Shown piece after piece: positions 47,491 to 54,431 of a stretch of 64,000 bases of DNA. The notes under the pieces were generated by a model that did no database searches, was not told where the DNA came from, and worked only from the letters and a program-made list of their open reading frames with translations. Made by a program: the position numbers and the translations under genes. The first letter of the stretch is position 1; each line of letters begins with the position of its first letter. This stretch comes from a virus, in IMG/VR virus record IMGVR_UViG_3300046512_000168, positions 1 to 64,000 of that record, one strand, 5' to 3'.

Positions 47491-47504
47491 GCAACGGGTT
47501 GCAA
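47489..47504. repeat. Dispersed palindrome (GG centre)
   Basis: TTGCAACGGGTTGCAA, 26 bp upstream of a -35 box and fused to the T run of the terminator. Confidence 0.96.
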
Positions 47505-47514
47505 CGGAAAGTTA

Positions 47515-47543
47515 TTGACAAACACTTAGATATGTAGGATAAC
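47515..47543 (+). promoter_or_regulatory. Early-type promoter
   Basis: -35 TTGACA, spacer AACACTTAGATATGTAG, -10 GATAAC. Confidence 0.92.
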
Positions 47544-47587
47544 AAATATAGAAGTTTAGGCAGCGCCTTGAAGGAGACCACTGAATT

Positions 47588-48064
47588 ATGCGCTTCGTTC
47601 TCACCGGCCGGTGCACCGTCCAGGGCTCGTTTATCGAGCGGGACGGACTTACCCAGAACCTTTCTGACATCGGCGATCGCGTCGTCGACAGCTTCAACCA
47701 GGGCGCCGACGTCCTGGTAGCCTCCCGCACCGATACGCAGAAAGCCGTGCAGGCCCGTGCGCTCGGCAAGCCAGTCTGGACTTATGATCAGCTCTTTCGG
47801 TACTGGAGCCTGCGCAAGGACGGGCAGGGCGAGATCGCCGCACGCGAGGCCATCAGGGGCTCAGTTCTGCCCCGTGAGCCGGTCGCCGCACGGGTGCCCG
47901 TGACGCCGCAGGGCCGGTACGCGATGACCGCCAGGGAGGCTATCCGCGCCCGCTTAGAGCAGAACGCACGCGAGCTCCGCGCTGCGCAAGAGGCACCCAA
48001 GACGGTTGCGCCGCACCCCAGCGCTCACCCGCTGTCAAACGGCCGGAGGGCCATCGACCTGTGA
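47588..48064 (+). CDS. BRCT-like domain protein with RRAIDL tail
   Basis: 158 residues. Residues 1-75 read as a BRCT domain: MRFVLTGRCTVQG, LTQNLSDIGDRVVDSFNQG, ADVLVASRTDTQKAVQARAL, GKPVWTYDQLFRYW. Such domains end bacterial LigA and bind DNA ends or phosphopeptides. The rest is a basic helical linker with two REAIR segments and a tail SNGRRAIDL. The codons of the tail include GGAGGG for the overlapping GTG of the next gene. Confidence 0.8.
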   Translation: MRFVLTGRCTVQGSFIERDGLTQNLSDIGDRVVDSFNQGADVLVASRTDTQKAVQARALGKPVWTYDQLFRYWSLRKDGQGEIAAREAIRGSVLPREPVAARVPVTPQGRYAMTAREAIRARLEQNARELRAAQEAPKTVAPHPSAHPLSNGRRAIDL

Positions 48065-48369
48065 AGACGCGCCTGCAGGTCGAGACGGAGAGGGACCTTC
48101 ACTCCGACACGCACGATTTCGTCATCCGTGTGAAGATGCCGCGATCGGCGCTGGAAGCACTGACGTCTTTTGAGCGGCAGATGATCGTGCAGGTCATCAA
48201 GAGCACGCGCAGCACCAATGCAGCCATCCTGGCCTATATCGCGGACTTCATCGCGCGGCTGGACGGGGAGGGTGAGGAGGCACCATATACGGGAGGCCGC
48301 ATCCTGGTCGACGAAACGTTGGTCGGGGGCAGGGCTCTCGATCTCGGGGACGAAAAAGAAAAGCTTTGA
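48061..48369 (+). CDS. Unknown protein with GRALDL tail, 102 residues
   Basis: GTG start overlapping the preceding stop. LQVETERDLHSDTHDFVIRV and FERQMIVQVIKSTRSTNAAI: alpha/beta. The motif GRALDL is followed by GDEKEKL. No family recognised. Confidence 0.8.
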   Translation: MKTRLQVETERDLHSDTHDFVIRVKMPRSALEALTSFERQMIVQVIKSTRSTNAAILAYIADFIARLDGEGEEAPYTGGRILVDETLVGGRALDLGDEKEKL

Positions 48370-48394
48370 CAAACACTTAGACATATGCAAGTAT
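48366..48394 (+). promoter_or_regulatory. Early-type promoter overlapping a stop codon
   Basis: -35 TTGACA overlaps the TGA of the preceding gene; spacer AACACTTAGACATATGC, -10 AAGTAT (or TATGAT three bases on). Confidence 0.82.
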
Positions 48395-48424
48395 GATGTG
48401 CATATGAAGAACAGGAGCCACATT

Positions 48425-48628
48425 ATGGCACTTATGATTGGATCGCTCTACGACGCGCTGAAGGCAGCGGGAGCATCGGACGAAGCCGCCCGCAAGGCCG
48501 CCGAGGAAGTCGCAACCTATGACGGCAAGGTCCAGAAGACCGAGGGCGACCTGACGTTGCTCAAGTGGATGGTCGGCACGAATATCGCACTCACCATCGC
48601 CATTCTGTTCAAGGTGTTTTCGCCATGA
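48425..48628 (+). CDS. Coiled-coil membrane protein, 67 residues
   Basis: MALMIGSLYDALKAAGASDE and ARKAAEEVATYDGKVQKTEG then TLLKWMVGTNIALTIAILFK. The plan short helix, coiled coil, C-terminal transmembrane helix is that of small alphaproteobacterial proteins with an LKWMxG...ILFKxF end (DUF1640-like). AGGAGCC fits this ATG rather than one 21 bases upstream. Confidence 0.8.
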   Translation: MALMIGSLYDALKAAGASDEAARKAAEEVATYDGKVQKTEGDLTLLKWMVGTNIALTIAILFKVFSP

Positions 48629-48906
48629 GCCATCTGGGCCAGGAAGCAGCGGCAACATCGCCGGAGATCGTAGAGCGAAAGCTCTGTATCGTGACCTACA
48701 CATTCGGGGCCAACGGTCCCTGGAATTACTTTTTCGAGCAGCCGCCGGAAGGTGTCAAATTCGTCCACATGGTCGGCGTGTATGTCGGTGAGACCGAACG
48801 GCATCACCTCGTTACGAGCGACTTTTGCTCGCTGGCGGACGGTAAAGTTATGTCCATACACCCAAAGCACTTCGACAAAGGTTCAGTGACTATCGAATTC
48901 CTATAG
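48625..48906 (+). CDS. Unknown protein, 93 residues
   Basis: Beta-rich (KLCIVTYTFGANGPWNYFFE, GVKFVHMVGVYVGETERHHL). No family recognised. 4-base overlap with the preceding gene. Confidence 0.8.
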   Translation: MSHLGQEAAATSPEIVERKLCIVTYTFGANGPWNYFFEQPPEGVKFVHMVGVYVGETERHHLVTSDFCSLADGKVMSIHPKHFDKGSVTIEFL

Positions 48907-48915
48907 GAGGTTGCC

Positions 48916-49887
48916 ATGGGGCGGCAGTACAGAGATCGGCGGGACACCGCCAAGAACAGCGTCGCGGAGTGGTGCGGAAAGCATGTGGTGCGCGAGGAGC
49001 CGGTGCGCTCTTTCCGCTTCCACGACGTCAAGGTCAAGGCGTCCTACGACAAAGGTAGGAGCGACCTGCGGCCCGGCTTCATCGTCTATTCGCCAAAGGA
49101 AGGGGCTGGCTTTAGCTACACCTCCTTTTACGCGTTCACGCTGACCTGGACGCCAGGCCACATGACCATCGTCGGAGACCTCGGCGAGCTGACCATTGTC
49201 CACTACCACGCCATGCCGACCTTCGAGGAGGCGTGCAACTGGTTGCAAACCTCGGACTACGACTATCTGCTCGGCAAGGCCAATGTGCAGCGCGAGTTTG
49301 TGCGCGACGACACAATCGAAGACATCTGGCGCGTGATCTCCGAAGAGGCGCTGCAGGCTATCGAGGAAATCAATAAGGAAGTCGCCGGCTGGGAGAAGGA
49401 CAAGCCCAAATGGAACAAGCGCGCTGGCATGACGAAAGCCGAGTTTGACGACGAGATGGGTTATTGGGAGCGCAGCAGCCCGCGCAACGACTACCGCTTC
49501 GAAAGCGTCGATGCGCCCAGGGACCTCAATCGCAATCTGTGGCGCCAGCACGAGGTCGATGGCTGGCGGGTGCCGGATGGTTTTTACTGGGCCTTCCGCG
49601 CCTGGAAGGACCTGCGCCATAGCTTTCATTTCAACGGCACGGATGATCCGGGCGTGCTGATGACGGCCGACGGCATGGCAAGGTTGCGCCGAGCGCTCGA
49701 CGAACGCCTGGACGATCAGCTCGAAGACGAAATCGTTGGCTGGGTCTACCGCGATCTCGGCTACGATGATTATTCCCCCTGCCGTGAGTACCCGCAGCAG
49801 GCCTTCTTCCAGATCGCCGCGATGCAGCACGGCATCAATATGCTTCTTGCCCAGCAGCCACAAAAGAAGGAAAAATCAGCCGCGTAG
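48916..49887 (+). CDS. Unknown phage protein, 323 residues
   Basis: Strong TAGGAGG site. Contains HYHAMPTFEEACNWLQTSDY, DYLLGKANVQREFVRDDTIE and a tryptophan-rich central region (GMTKAEFDDEMGYWERSSPR; WRQHEVDGWRVPDGFYWAFR). The phrase YDYLLGK occurs in other unnamed phage proteins as I recall. The C-terminus is helical and Gln/Lys-rich. A palindrome variant falls inside in an unusual frame. Confidence 0.85.
   Translation: MGRQYRDRRDTAKNSVAEWCGKHVVREEPVRSFRFHDVKVKASYDKGRSDLRPGFIVYSPKEGAGFSYTSFYAFTLTWTPGHMTIVGDLGELTIVHYHAMPTFEEACNWLQTSDYDYLLGKANVQREFVRDDTIEDIWRVISEEALQAIEEINKEVAGWEKDKPKWNKRAGMTKAEFDDEMGYWERSSPRNDYRFESVDAPRDLNRNLWRQHEVDGWRVPDGFYWAFRAWKDLRHSFHFNGTDDPGVLMTADGMARLRRALDERLDDQLEDEIVGWVYRDLGYDDYSPCREYPQQAFFQIAAMQHGINMLLAQQPQKKEKSAA
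49233..49248. repeat. Dispersed palindrome variant, coding, other frame
   Basis: GTGCAACTGGTTGCAA, read as CNWLQ rather than LQxVA. Confidence 0.8.
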
Positions 49888-49897
49888 CTTCACGGCA

Positions 49898-49917
49898 TCC
49901 GGTCCCACGACCGGATA
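49898..49917 (+). other. Perfect hairpin upstream of a secreted-protein gene
   Basis: ATCCGGTC/GACCGGAT with a 4-base loop and no T run, followed by GGGCA/TGCCC and AGGTTAACCT symmetric elements; a structured leader is likely. Confidence 0.5.
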
Positions 49918-49960
49918 TCGGGCAGTTGCCCAGGTTAACCTCCCAAGGAAGGAATGAAAC

Positions 49961-50212
49961 ATGATCCGCAAGTTCTATGCTATCTGCGCCCTCTTCGCAT
50001 CCATCGCGGTTATCTCCGCGTTGTCCGTCGCTACGCCTGCATTTGCAGCCGGCGCTGGCACCTGCGAGAAGCCGATGAACGGCACCGAAGTCCAAAAGGG
50101 GCAGTGCAAGTTCTATCTGTCCCGCAACGAAGACACCCAGCAGAAGGCCCAGTTCGACAATAAGAGACAGCGCGAAGCCGCCAAGGCGGCCTCTCGTCCG
50201 GCACGGAAATAA
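49961..50212 (+). CDS. Small periplasmic protein, 83 residues
   Basis: Clear Sec signal peptide (MIRKFYAICALFASIAVISA, then LSVATPAFA with an AxA site). The mature 50 residues have two cysteines (TCEKPMNGTEVQKGQCKFYL) that could form a disulfide and a basic tail (NKRQREAAKAASRPARK). Exported, function unknown. Followed by a terminator. Confidence 0.85.
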   Translation: MIRKFYAICALFASIAVISALSVATPAFAAGAGTCEKPMNGTEVQKGQCKFYLSRNEDTQQKAQFDNKRQREAAKAASRPARK

Positions 50213-50230
50213 CACGGAGCTTTCCGGTTT

Positions 50231-50254
50231 CCTGCCCTTCAGTGGGGCAGGTTT
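50231..50254 (+). terminator. Hairpin terminator after secreted-protein gene
   Basis: CCTGCCC/GGGCAGG stem with a 7-base loop and a short TTT. Confidence 0.65.
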
Positions 50255-50293
50255 CCCGAACGTTTCAAGCAGCTAATGAAAGGACAAGGCAGC

Positions 50294-50899
50294 ATGAGAT
50301 CAGACAGTAGATCACGTATAGCCCTGATGGGCAGCGGCGCAGCGCTCGCCATCGCTATGATGGCCCCTATGCGCGCGGTCAGCGAGAGCATCATCACTGA
50401 GACAGAGGAAGTGCCGCGCGTGCGCACCGTCTCGCACCCGTACGACGAGGTCAAGGACGACGCCGATATGCGGGAATGGGCCACGAAGGTTGGCGCGCTG
50501 ACAGAGGCGCAGGCGCATATCTTCCGCGCCTTCAGGCAGGCCGGCGTCGGCCGTCAGGAGGCCTATGACCAGGCCCTGCAGATCGACCCGGCGCTGTCTC
50601 TGGACGACCTCCAGGCCACGGCCAAGCAGAACCTCATGGAGCGCGCGCCGCGCTATGCCGCAGCCGAGGCGAAGCGCCAGCGCAAGGCCGCCAAGCTTGC
50701 CCGCCAGGCCGCCGGCAATGAGCTGACCGACATCCTTGCTAAGGCGCAGCCTCTGTTCGGCCTCGAAGCGCAGGGGCACATCCCAACGATCGAGAAGATG
50801 CTTGCCGACGGCAAGACCTGGGCGGAGATCGGCGAAGCCATCCACTGGGACGGAGACACCGCTTGGGGATACTATGAGCGATATAAGGCGAGGGGCTGA
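50294..50899 (+). CDS. Unknown protein with N-terminal hydrophobic segment, 201 residues
   Basis: N-terminus IALMGSGAALAIAMMAPMRA could be a signal or anchor. The body is helical: LTEAQAHIFRAFRQAGVGRQ, a basic alanine-rich helix (AEAKRQRKAAKLARQAAGNE) and a C-terminal segment LADGKTWAEIGEAIHWDGDT like a helix-turn-helix with a conserved WDGxTAxxxY end. An ATG eighteen bases upstream (MKGQGS) is in frame but lacks a spaced ribosome site. Confidence 0.78.
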   Translation: MRSDSRSRIALMGSGAALAIAMMAPMRAVSESIITETEEVPRVRTVSHPYDEVKDDADMREWATKVGALTEAQAHIFRAFRQAGVGRQEAYDQALQIDPALSLDDLQATAKQNLMERAPRYAAAEAKRQRKAAKLARQAAGNELTDILAKAQPLFGLEAQGHIPTIEKMLADGKTWAEIGEAIHWDGDTAWGYYERYKARG

Positions 50900-51594
50900 T
50901 GGGAATTCGTATTAGACGCGCCATGGGCTGGGGTATGGAGTGGAATGCCTTTGAGGAGGCAACCACTCTCGACTGCCAGACGCACGAGACCTGGGATGCC
51001 GTCGACGAGGCCATGTGCAAGGCGACCGACGCCGACCTGACGATGACCATGAAGGAGCGAAAGGAGAGCTGGAATACGCGTGGTATCACCGTCGTCCACG
51101 ATAATCGTCTGCTGGCGCTCGACATGACATTCGACGACGAAAAGCCTTCTATGGCAGACGGTTACCGTCACCGTGTCGAGCCGAAGCTTGCCGTGGCTGA
51201 CGATCTCTGGACGACAGTCTGGAACGGCGACGACATCACGCACGTCATTTTCTGGCCGAACGCGCGGACGGCAAAGAAATGGTTCCGTCGCGACGACGAT
51301 CTCGACTACGCCTTCGAGGCGCAGCGCGACGGGTATGGAGGCGACCCTGCGGCGCGCGATTTCGTCCAGTTCATGAAATTCAATCCGTATCCATACTCGA
51401 ACTACATCATGGAGCCGGATAGCGGAAATCCGCTGGAATGGGTGGCCTTCTTCGAGCTCGATCGCGAATACGAGAAGACGGGTTGGGCACCGGCTCCGGC
51501 AACGGAGCTGCGCTGGTGGCTGCCGAAGCTCAGCATCCTTGATCTGGCTGGCGTCAACAAACTGCGCCCAATGATCGCGCAGTGGTGGTCCTGA
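50899..51594 (+). CDS. Unknown protein, 231 residues
   Basis: N-terminus MGIRIRRAMGWGMEW, then an acidic segment and KERKESWNTRGITVVHDNRL. The middle (VIFWPNARTAKKWFRRDDDL) and C-terminus (LSILDLAGVNKLRPMIAQWW) are rich in tryptophan. The unnamed family with MGWG near the start recurs in phages. Its start overlaps the preceding stop by one base (TGATG). Confidence 0.82.
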   Translation: MGIRIRRAMGWGMEWNAFEEATTLDCQTHETWDAVDEAMCKATDADLTMTMKERKESWNTRGITVVHDNRLLALDMTFDDEKPSMADGYRHRVEPKLAVADDLWTTVWNGDDITHVIFWPNARTAKKWFRRDDDLDYAFEAQRDGYGGDPAARDFVQFMKFNPYPYSNYIMEPDSGNPLEWVAFFELDREYEKTGWAPAPATELRWWLPKLSILDLAGVNKLRPMIAQWWS

Positions 51595-51782
51595 TGAAGA
51601 AGTTCGGCTTCAAACTCAGCATCGACGCCCGCGTGTTCGTCGAAGCACCTGACGCAGAGACGGCTCGCGCCTGGCTGCAGGAAGAGCTGACGGCAGCGGT
51701 CGTGCAGACCCCGACGGAGCTGCCGAACCGCAAGAGGATCACGCTCGAAGTCGCGCTGCAGGGTGCGATAGGGAGGCTGTGA
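51594..51782 (+). CDS. Small alpha/beta protein, paralogue group A, 62 residues
   Basis: FGFKLSIDARVFVEAPDAET then ARAWLQEELTAAVVQTP. The strand-strand-helix plan with V.V.A...E.A is shared with the proteins encoded at 52790 and 53095. TGATG overlap with the preceding gene. Confidence 0.8.
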   Translation: MKKFGFKLSIDARVFVEAPDAETARAWLQEELTAAVVQTPTELPNRKRITLEVALQGAIGRL

Positions 51783-51904
51783 TGCAGAACCAGATCATCA
51801 GAGCCCTCATCAATGGCCTGGCTTGGAACGTCACACGACGTTTGCCCGTATGGGTTTGCGTTGCTATCCTGGCGGCGCTTTATATTTTCGGAGGACACAA
51901 ATGA
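51782..51904 (+). CDS. Very small membrane protein, 40 residues
   Basis: MQNQIIRALINGLAWNVTRR then LPVWVCVAILAALYIFGGHK: a basic stretch followed by one transmembrane helix. Bounded by 1-base and 4-base overlaps with its neighbours. Confidence 0.68.
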   Translation: MQNQIIRALINGLAWNVTRRLPVWVCVAILAALYIFGGHK

Positions 51905-52317
51905 ACTACGATTATACCTCAAAGCGCGACATGAGTGCGCTCGCGGACGAAATCCGTAACACGCCGAAGCTCCGCCGTTCGGTCTTCTATGCGGCCATCC
52001 TCGGCAACCAGATCATGCGCACGCGCTGGTCGCTACACGTGTCGGCATGGATCATCCGCAAGGCGCGCGGCTTGTCGAGAGCCGAGGCATGGTACCTCCT
52101 CCTGCAGAAGCTGCGAGACTTTGACCCCGACATGATGGCCGGCGCTATCACCGATCTCGCAGATCACGTGGAGAACGGCCACGACAAGGTCGACCCGAAA
52201 TCGGCGGCCGGTCTCAACGGCCCGGAGCTGACCATCGTGTTGCACGCCATGAGCGTCTGTGGCTGGCGTGATCCGCGCGCTGAAATGAACCCTGTTGCAA
52301 ACTTGAAGGAGGCATAA
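51901..52317 (+). CDS. Unknown helical protein, 138 residues
   Basis: Helical (DMSALADEIRNTPKLRRSVF, HVSAWIIRKARGLSRAEAWY, LLLQKLRDFDPDMMAGAITD). A degenerate palindrome encodes MNPVA near the C-terminus. GGAGGAC upstream. No family recognised. Confidence 0.8.
   Translation: MNYDYTSKRDMSALADEIRNTPKLRRSVFYAAILGNQIMRTRWSLHVSAWIIRKARGLSRAEAWYLLLQKLRDFDPDMMAGAITDLADHVENGHDKVDPKSAAGLNGPELTIVLHAMSVCGWRDPRAEMNPVANLKEA
52285..52300. repeat. Dispersed palindrome, degenerate, coding
   Basis: ATGAACCCTGTTGCAA; left arm has two changes, frame still gives xxPVA. Confidence 0.45.
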
Positions 52318-52318
52318 G

Positions 52319-52585
52319 ATGAAGACCATCCCGCAAATCCGCGCCCGCATGCATGAACTGGCCGACATCCTAAAGTGCAAGGAGCTGCACGAGCTGGCCG
52401 ACGCCACCAAGCGCCGCAAGCCGGTGCGTAGGGCTCCGCCTGTCCATGCCGTCGTCACGACCAAGCTCGCTCAGGAAGTCCGAGACTATGCCGCTCGCTA
52501 CCCGTCGGCACACCTGTCCGAGATCGGCTTGAAGTTCGACCTCAATCAAGGCAGGGTTTCAGAAATCTTGGCTGGAAAGCGTTAG
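52319..52585 (+). CDS. HTH DNA-binding protein, 88 residues
   Basis: Helical N-terminus, a basic linker (TKRRKPVRRAPP) and a C-terminal helix-turn-helix (YPSAHLSEIGLKFDLNQGRV then SEILAGKR), like the recognition units of small phage regulators. Last gene of its operon, followed by a CTACA motif and a terminator. Confidence 0.82.
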   Translation: MKTIPQIRARMHELADILKCKELHELADATKRRKPVRRAPPVHAVVTTKLAQEVRDYAARYPSAHLSEIGLKFDLNQGRVSEILAGKR

Positions 52586-52586
52586 C

Positions 52587-52599
52587 CTACAACTGTTAG
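52587..52599 (+). promoter_or_regulatory. CTACA motif before a terminator
   Basis: CTACAACTGTTAG right after a gene end, as at 13286; two hairpins follow. Confidence 0.3.
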
Positions 52600-52618
52600 T
52601 TGTTCCATAACGTATGTT

Positions 52619-52676
52619 ATGCGCTCTTTACGAGCGCACTGAAGGGGCCGGGGTGACCGGCTCTTTTCGAGCTGTT
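52619..52676 (+). terminator. Hairpin plus terminator
   Basis: A TGCGCTC/GAGCGCA hairpin with a 5-base loop, then GGGCCGG/CCGGCTC (one G-T pair) with a 5-base loop and TTTT. Confidence 0.8.
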
Positions 52677-52712
52677 TGGGGAGAAGCCGAACCATAGCAC
52701 GATCGCAGCGGA

Positions 52713-52728
52713 TTGCAACCCGTTGCGT
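52713..52728. repeat. Dispersed palindrome (CC centre)
   Basis: TTGCAACCCGTTGCGT, 24 bp upstream of a -35 box. Confidence 0.85.
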
Positions 52729-52736
52729 TTTATTAG

Positions 52737-52765
52737 TTGACAAACACTCATACATATGACAGTAT
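52737..52765 (+). promoter_or_regulatory. Early-type promoter
   Basis: -35 TTGACA, spacer AACACTCATACATATGA, -10 CAGTAT. Confidence 0.88.
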
Positions 52766-52789
52766 GAAACATAGGAAAAGGAGGCGGGA

Positions 52790-53095
52790 ATGAACCTTTA
52801 CAACGCAGACATACTGATCAAGGCAACGGTCTACGTGAAGGCCGAGAGCGAGGAAGAGGCGCAAGAAAAGGTCCTCAAGCTCAATGGGCTCTGCCTGGAG
52901 CTGTCCGAGGACGAGCACGCCGAGCTGCCGATCACCGGCATGACCTACAACAACCCCGATCTGCCAGACATCAGCCTCTCACCGGCCGTGACGGTCGGTT
53001 ACGCGGACCCTATCCAGGTGGTCGAGGAAGATATCGACGCTGACCCGGAGGATCGCACCCTCCCCGGCGACGACAATGAGCCGGAGGACGCTTGA
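52790..53095 (+). CDS. Alpha/beta protein, paralogue group A, 101 residues
   Basis: YNADILIKATVYVKAESEEE then AQEKVLKLNGLCLELS: the same strand-strand-helix start as its neighbour at 53095 and the protein at 51594. The acidic C-terminal extension (VVEEDIDADPEDRTLPGDDN) is unique to it and could mimic nucleic acid charge. First gene of its promoter. Confidence 0.82.
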   Translation: MNLYNADILIKATVYVKAESEEEAQEKVLKLNGLCLELSEDEHAELPITGMTYNNPDLPDISLSPAVTVGYADPIQVVEEDIDADPEDRTLPGDDNEPEDA

Positions 53096-53364
53096 TGCGC
53101 GAATATACCTTTGACCTGACACTGAAAGCAGCCGTCACCGTGAAGGCGGAGAACGCCGACCAGGCGCTGGCGATGGTGCAGACCGTGTTCGAATGTGCCG
53201 ACTGCAACGGCGGTGCCTGGCCGAATGGCGAGCCCGTCTTATTCGAGGCGTCCCTCGATCAGCGGCCAGACATCGGCATGATCGACGGCGAAGACGCCAG
53301 CATCCAGACCTTACGCGAGTGGGACGAGTTGCGCGAAGAGGAACAAGGCAGGATTGGTGACTGA
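53095..53364 (+). CDS. Alpha/beta protein, paralogue group A, 89 residues
   Basis: YTFDLTLKAAVTVKAENADQ then ALAMVQTVFECADC matches the preceding protein over the first 25 residues. The C-terminal half is acidic (TLREWDELREEEQGRIGD). Tandem duplication followed by divergence is the simplest explanation. Confidence 0.82.
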   Translation: MREYTFDLTLKAAVTVKAENADQALAMVQTVFECADCNGGAWPNGEPVLFEASLDQRPDIGMIDGEDASIQTLREWDELREEEQGRIGD

Positions 53365-53753
53365 TGGACAACCTAATCGTTCGAAAGCGTGTGCTAATGA
53401 ACAACGAGAACGTGCCACCTCCGAAACCGGAACAAGACTGGTACATGCGCTGGCCGAACGGATCGGAAGTCTACGCGGCCGGCGGCACGGGGCAGATCGA
53501 GCAGCAGCTCGGATGGGTTATCCGACGCGGAGCCGAGCACCTGGCTTTCCAGCGCACGGGCCCAGGTGAGGACGACATAAAATTCGCCGGCAGTGCGCCG
53601 GATGCGTCCTCGGCTATAGTCAAGCTGGGCGGCAAACTCTGGACTATCGGCTACAAGCCGCCTAGTCCCGCGCCCGCAAAGTCCCCTTCCCAGACAGCAT
53701 CTTCCGAACATCTGCCGGCGATAAGGAAAAGAGTTCGCCAGCCTTCTCAATAG
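53364..53753 (+). CDS. Unknown protein with RKRV motif at both ends, 129 residues
   Basis: Begins MDNLIVRKRVLMNNE and ends LPAIRKRVRQPSQ, so the basic form of the shared motif occurs at each end. Between them is a compact domain (WPNGSEVYAAGGTGQIEQQL, GGKLWTIGYKPP) and a proline/serine linker. Its last 92 bases are overlapped by the opposite-strand gene. Confidence 0.82.
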   Translation: MDNLIVRKRVLMNNENVPPPKPEQDWYMRWPNGSEVYAAGGTGQIEQQLGWVIRRGAEHLAFQRTGPGEDDIKFAGSAPDASSAIVKLGGKLWTIGYKPPSPAPAKSPSQTASSEHLPAIRKRVRQPSQ

Positions 53754-54024
53754 ACATGCCGTATTCAACGTATGTCTTCATCTTCTGGTACTCGGACGCG
53801 GTCATCAGGGGGCCGATTTCATCTATGAAAGTCTCGGCGATCTTTTCCTTTACCGCGCCCAGATGTTCGTCTGGGTTGTTGAAGCCCATGCGCTCGAAGG
53901 CGCTGCGCAACACCCGGTCAAGCATCATCGGCCGCTTGTATCCCAGAGGCACGATGGTCGAAGATAGCGCGCCAGCGAGGCGCTGCACGAGTCTCGGTTT
54001 TTCGGTCATCACCATACTGTTCAT
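53662..54024 (-). CDS. Only minus-strand gene: small HTH-like protein, 120 residues
   Basis: MNSMVMTEKPRLVQRLAGAL, a helical middle (MLDRVLRSAFERMGFNNPDE) and a C-terminus YGMSIEKAGELFSLSPADVR then KMLSG that reads as a helix-turn-helix. An AAGGAAG site lies eight bases before this ATG; a further in-frame ATG lies 18 bases upstream. It converges on and overlaps the preceding plus-strand gene by 92 bases, so the transcripts would be antisense. Its orientation and HTH-like end make it a regulator candidate. Confidence 0.75.
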   Translation of the reverse strand: MNSMVMTEKPRLVQRLAGALSSTIVPLGYKRPMMLDRVLRSAFERMGFNNPDEHLGAVKEKIAETFIDEIGPLMTASEYQKMKTYVEYGMSIEKAGELFSLSPADVRKMLSGKGTLRARD

Positions 54025-54108
54025 CTTGTTTTCTTCCTTCAATACAGTCCGATTTACTGTTCGTCCACTCTAAAGCGCCCACGGTTAACAGTTTGATAAC
54101 GCTAGATT

Positions 54109-54120
54109 TTACAGATGTAG
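54109..54120. promoter_or_regulatory. CTACA-type near-palindrome
   Basis: TTACAGATGTAG on plus, CTACATCTGTAA on minus; it could serve the minus-strand gene whose start lies about 85 bases away, or the plus-strand side. Confidence 0.35.
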
Positions 54121-54132
54121 GGGACAATTCCA

Positions 54133-54148
54133 GTGCAACGCGTTGCAG
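54133..54148. repeat. Dispersed palindrome (GC centre)
   Basis: GTGCAACGCGTTGCAG, 21 bp upstream of a -35 box in the divergent region. Confidence 0.93.
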
Positions 54149-54153
54149 TATAT

Positions 54154-54182
54154 TTGACAAACACTTTAATATATGGGATAGT
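54154..54182 (+). promoter_or_regulatory. Early-type promoter
   Basis: -35 TTGACA, spacer AACACTTTAATATATGG, -10 GATAGT. Confidence 0.88.
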
Positions 54183-54206
54183 GATCTTATCAAAGGAGGG
54201 CTACAT

Positions 54207-54413
54207 ATGCTAAGCATCACTAGCAGGGCAACCAAGAGAGACGTGCTTCTCGAAATAGATAAGGATTACAGTCGTCGCGGCTGCAGCTACGTGGTCTTCG
54301 CCAACGGCATTCCCGTCGACGGCGCGGCCACGATCATCAAGGCCAAGCGCGCCGCTAATGCTTTCGTCGGGGAACACGTGTTCGATCTCAAAGAGGCCCG
54401 CGTCCACGCATAA
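54207..54413 (+). CDS. Unknown small basic protein, 68 residues
   Basis: MLSITSRATKRDVLLEIDKD then RRGCSYVVFANGIPVDGAAT and a helix (IIKAKRAANAFVGEH). Strand-helix plan, basic. AAAGGAGG upstream. First gene of its promoter. Confidence 0.82.
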   Translation: MLSITSRATKRDVLLEIDKDYSRRGCSYVVFANGIPVDGAATIIKAKRAANAFVGEHVFDLKEARVHA

Positions 54414-54415
54414 AA

Positions 54416-54431
54416 TTGAAACCCGTTGCAA
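54416..54431. repeat. Dispersed palindrome (TTGAAAC arm)
   Basis: TTGAAACCCGTTGCAA, two bases after a stop. Confidence 0.8.
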
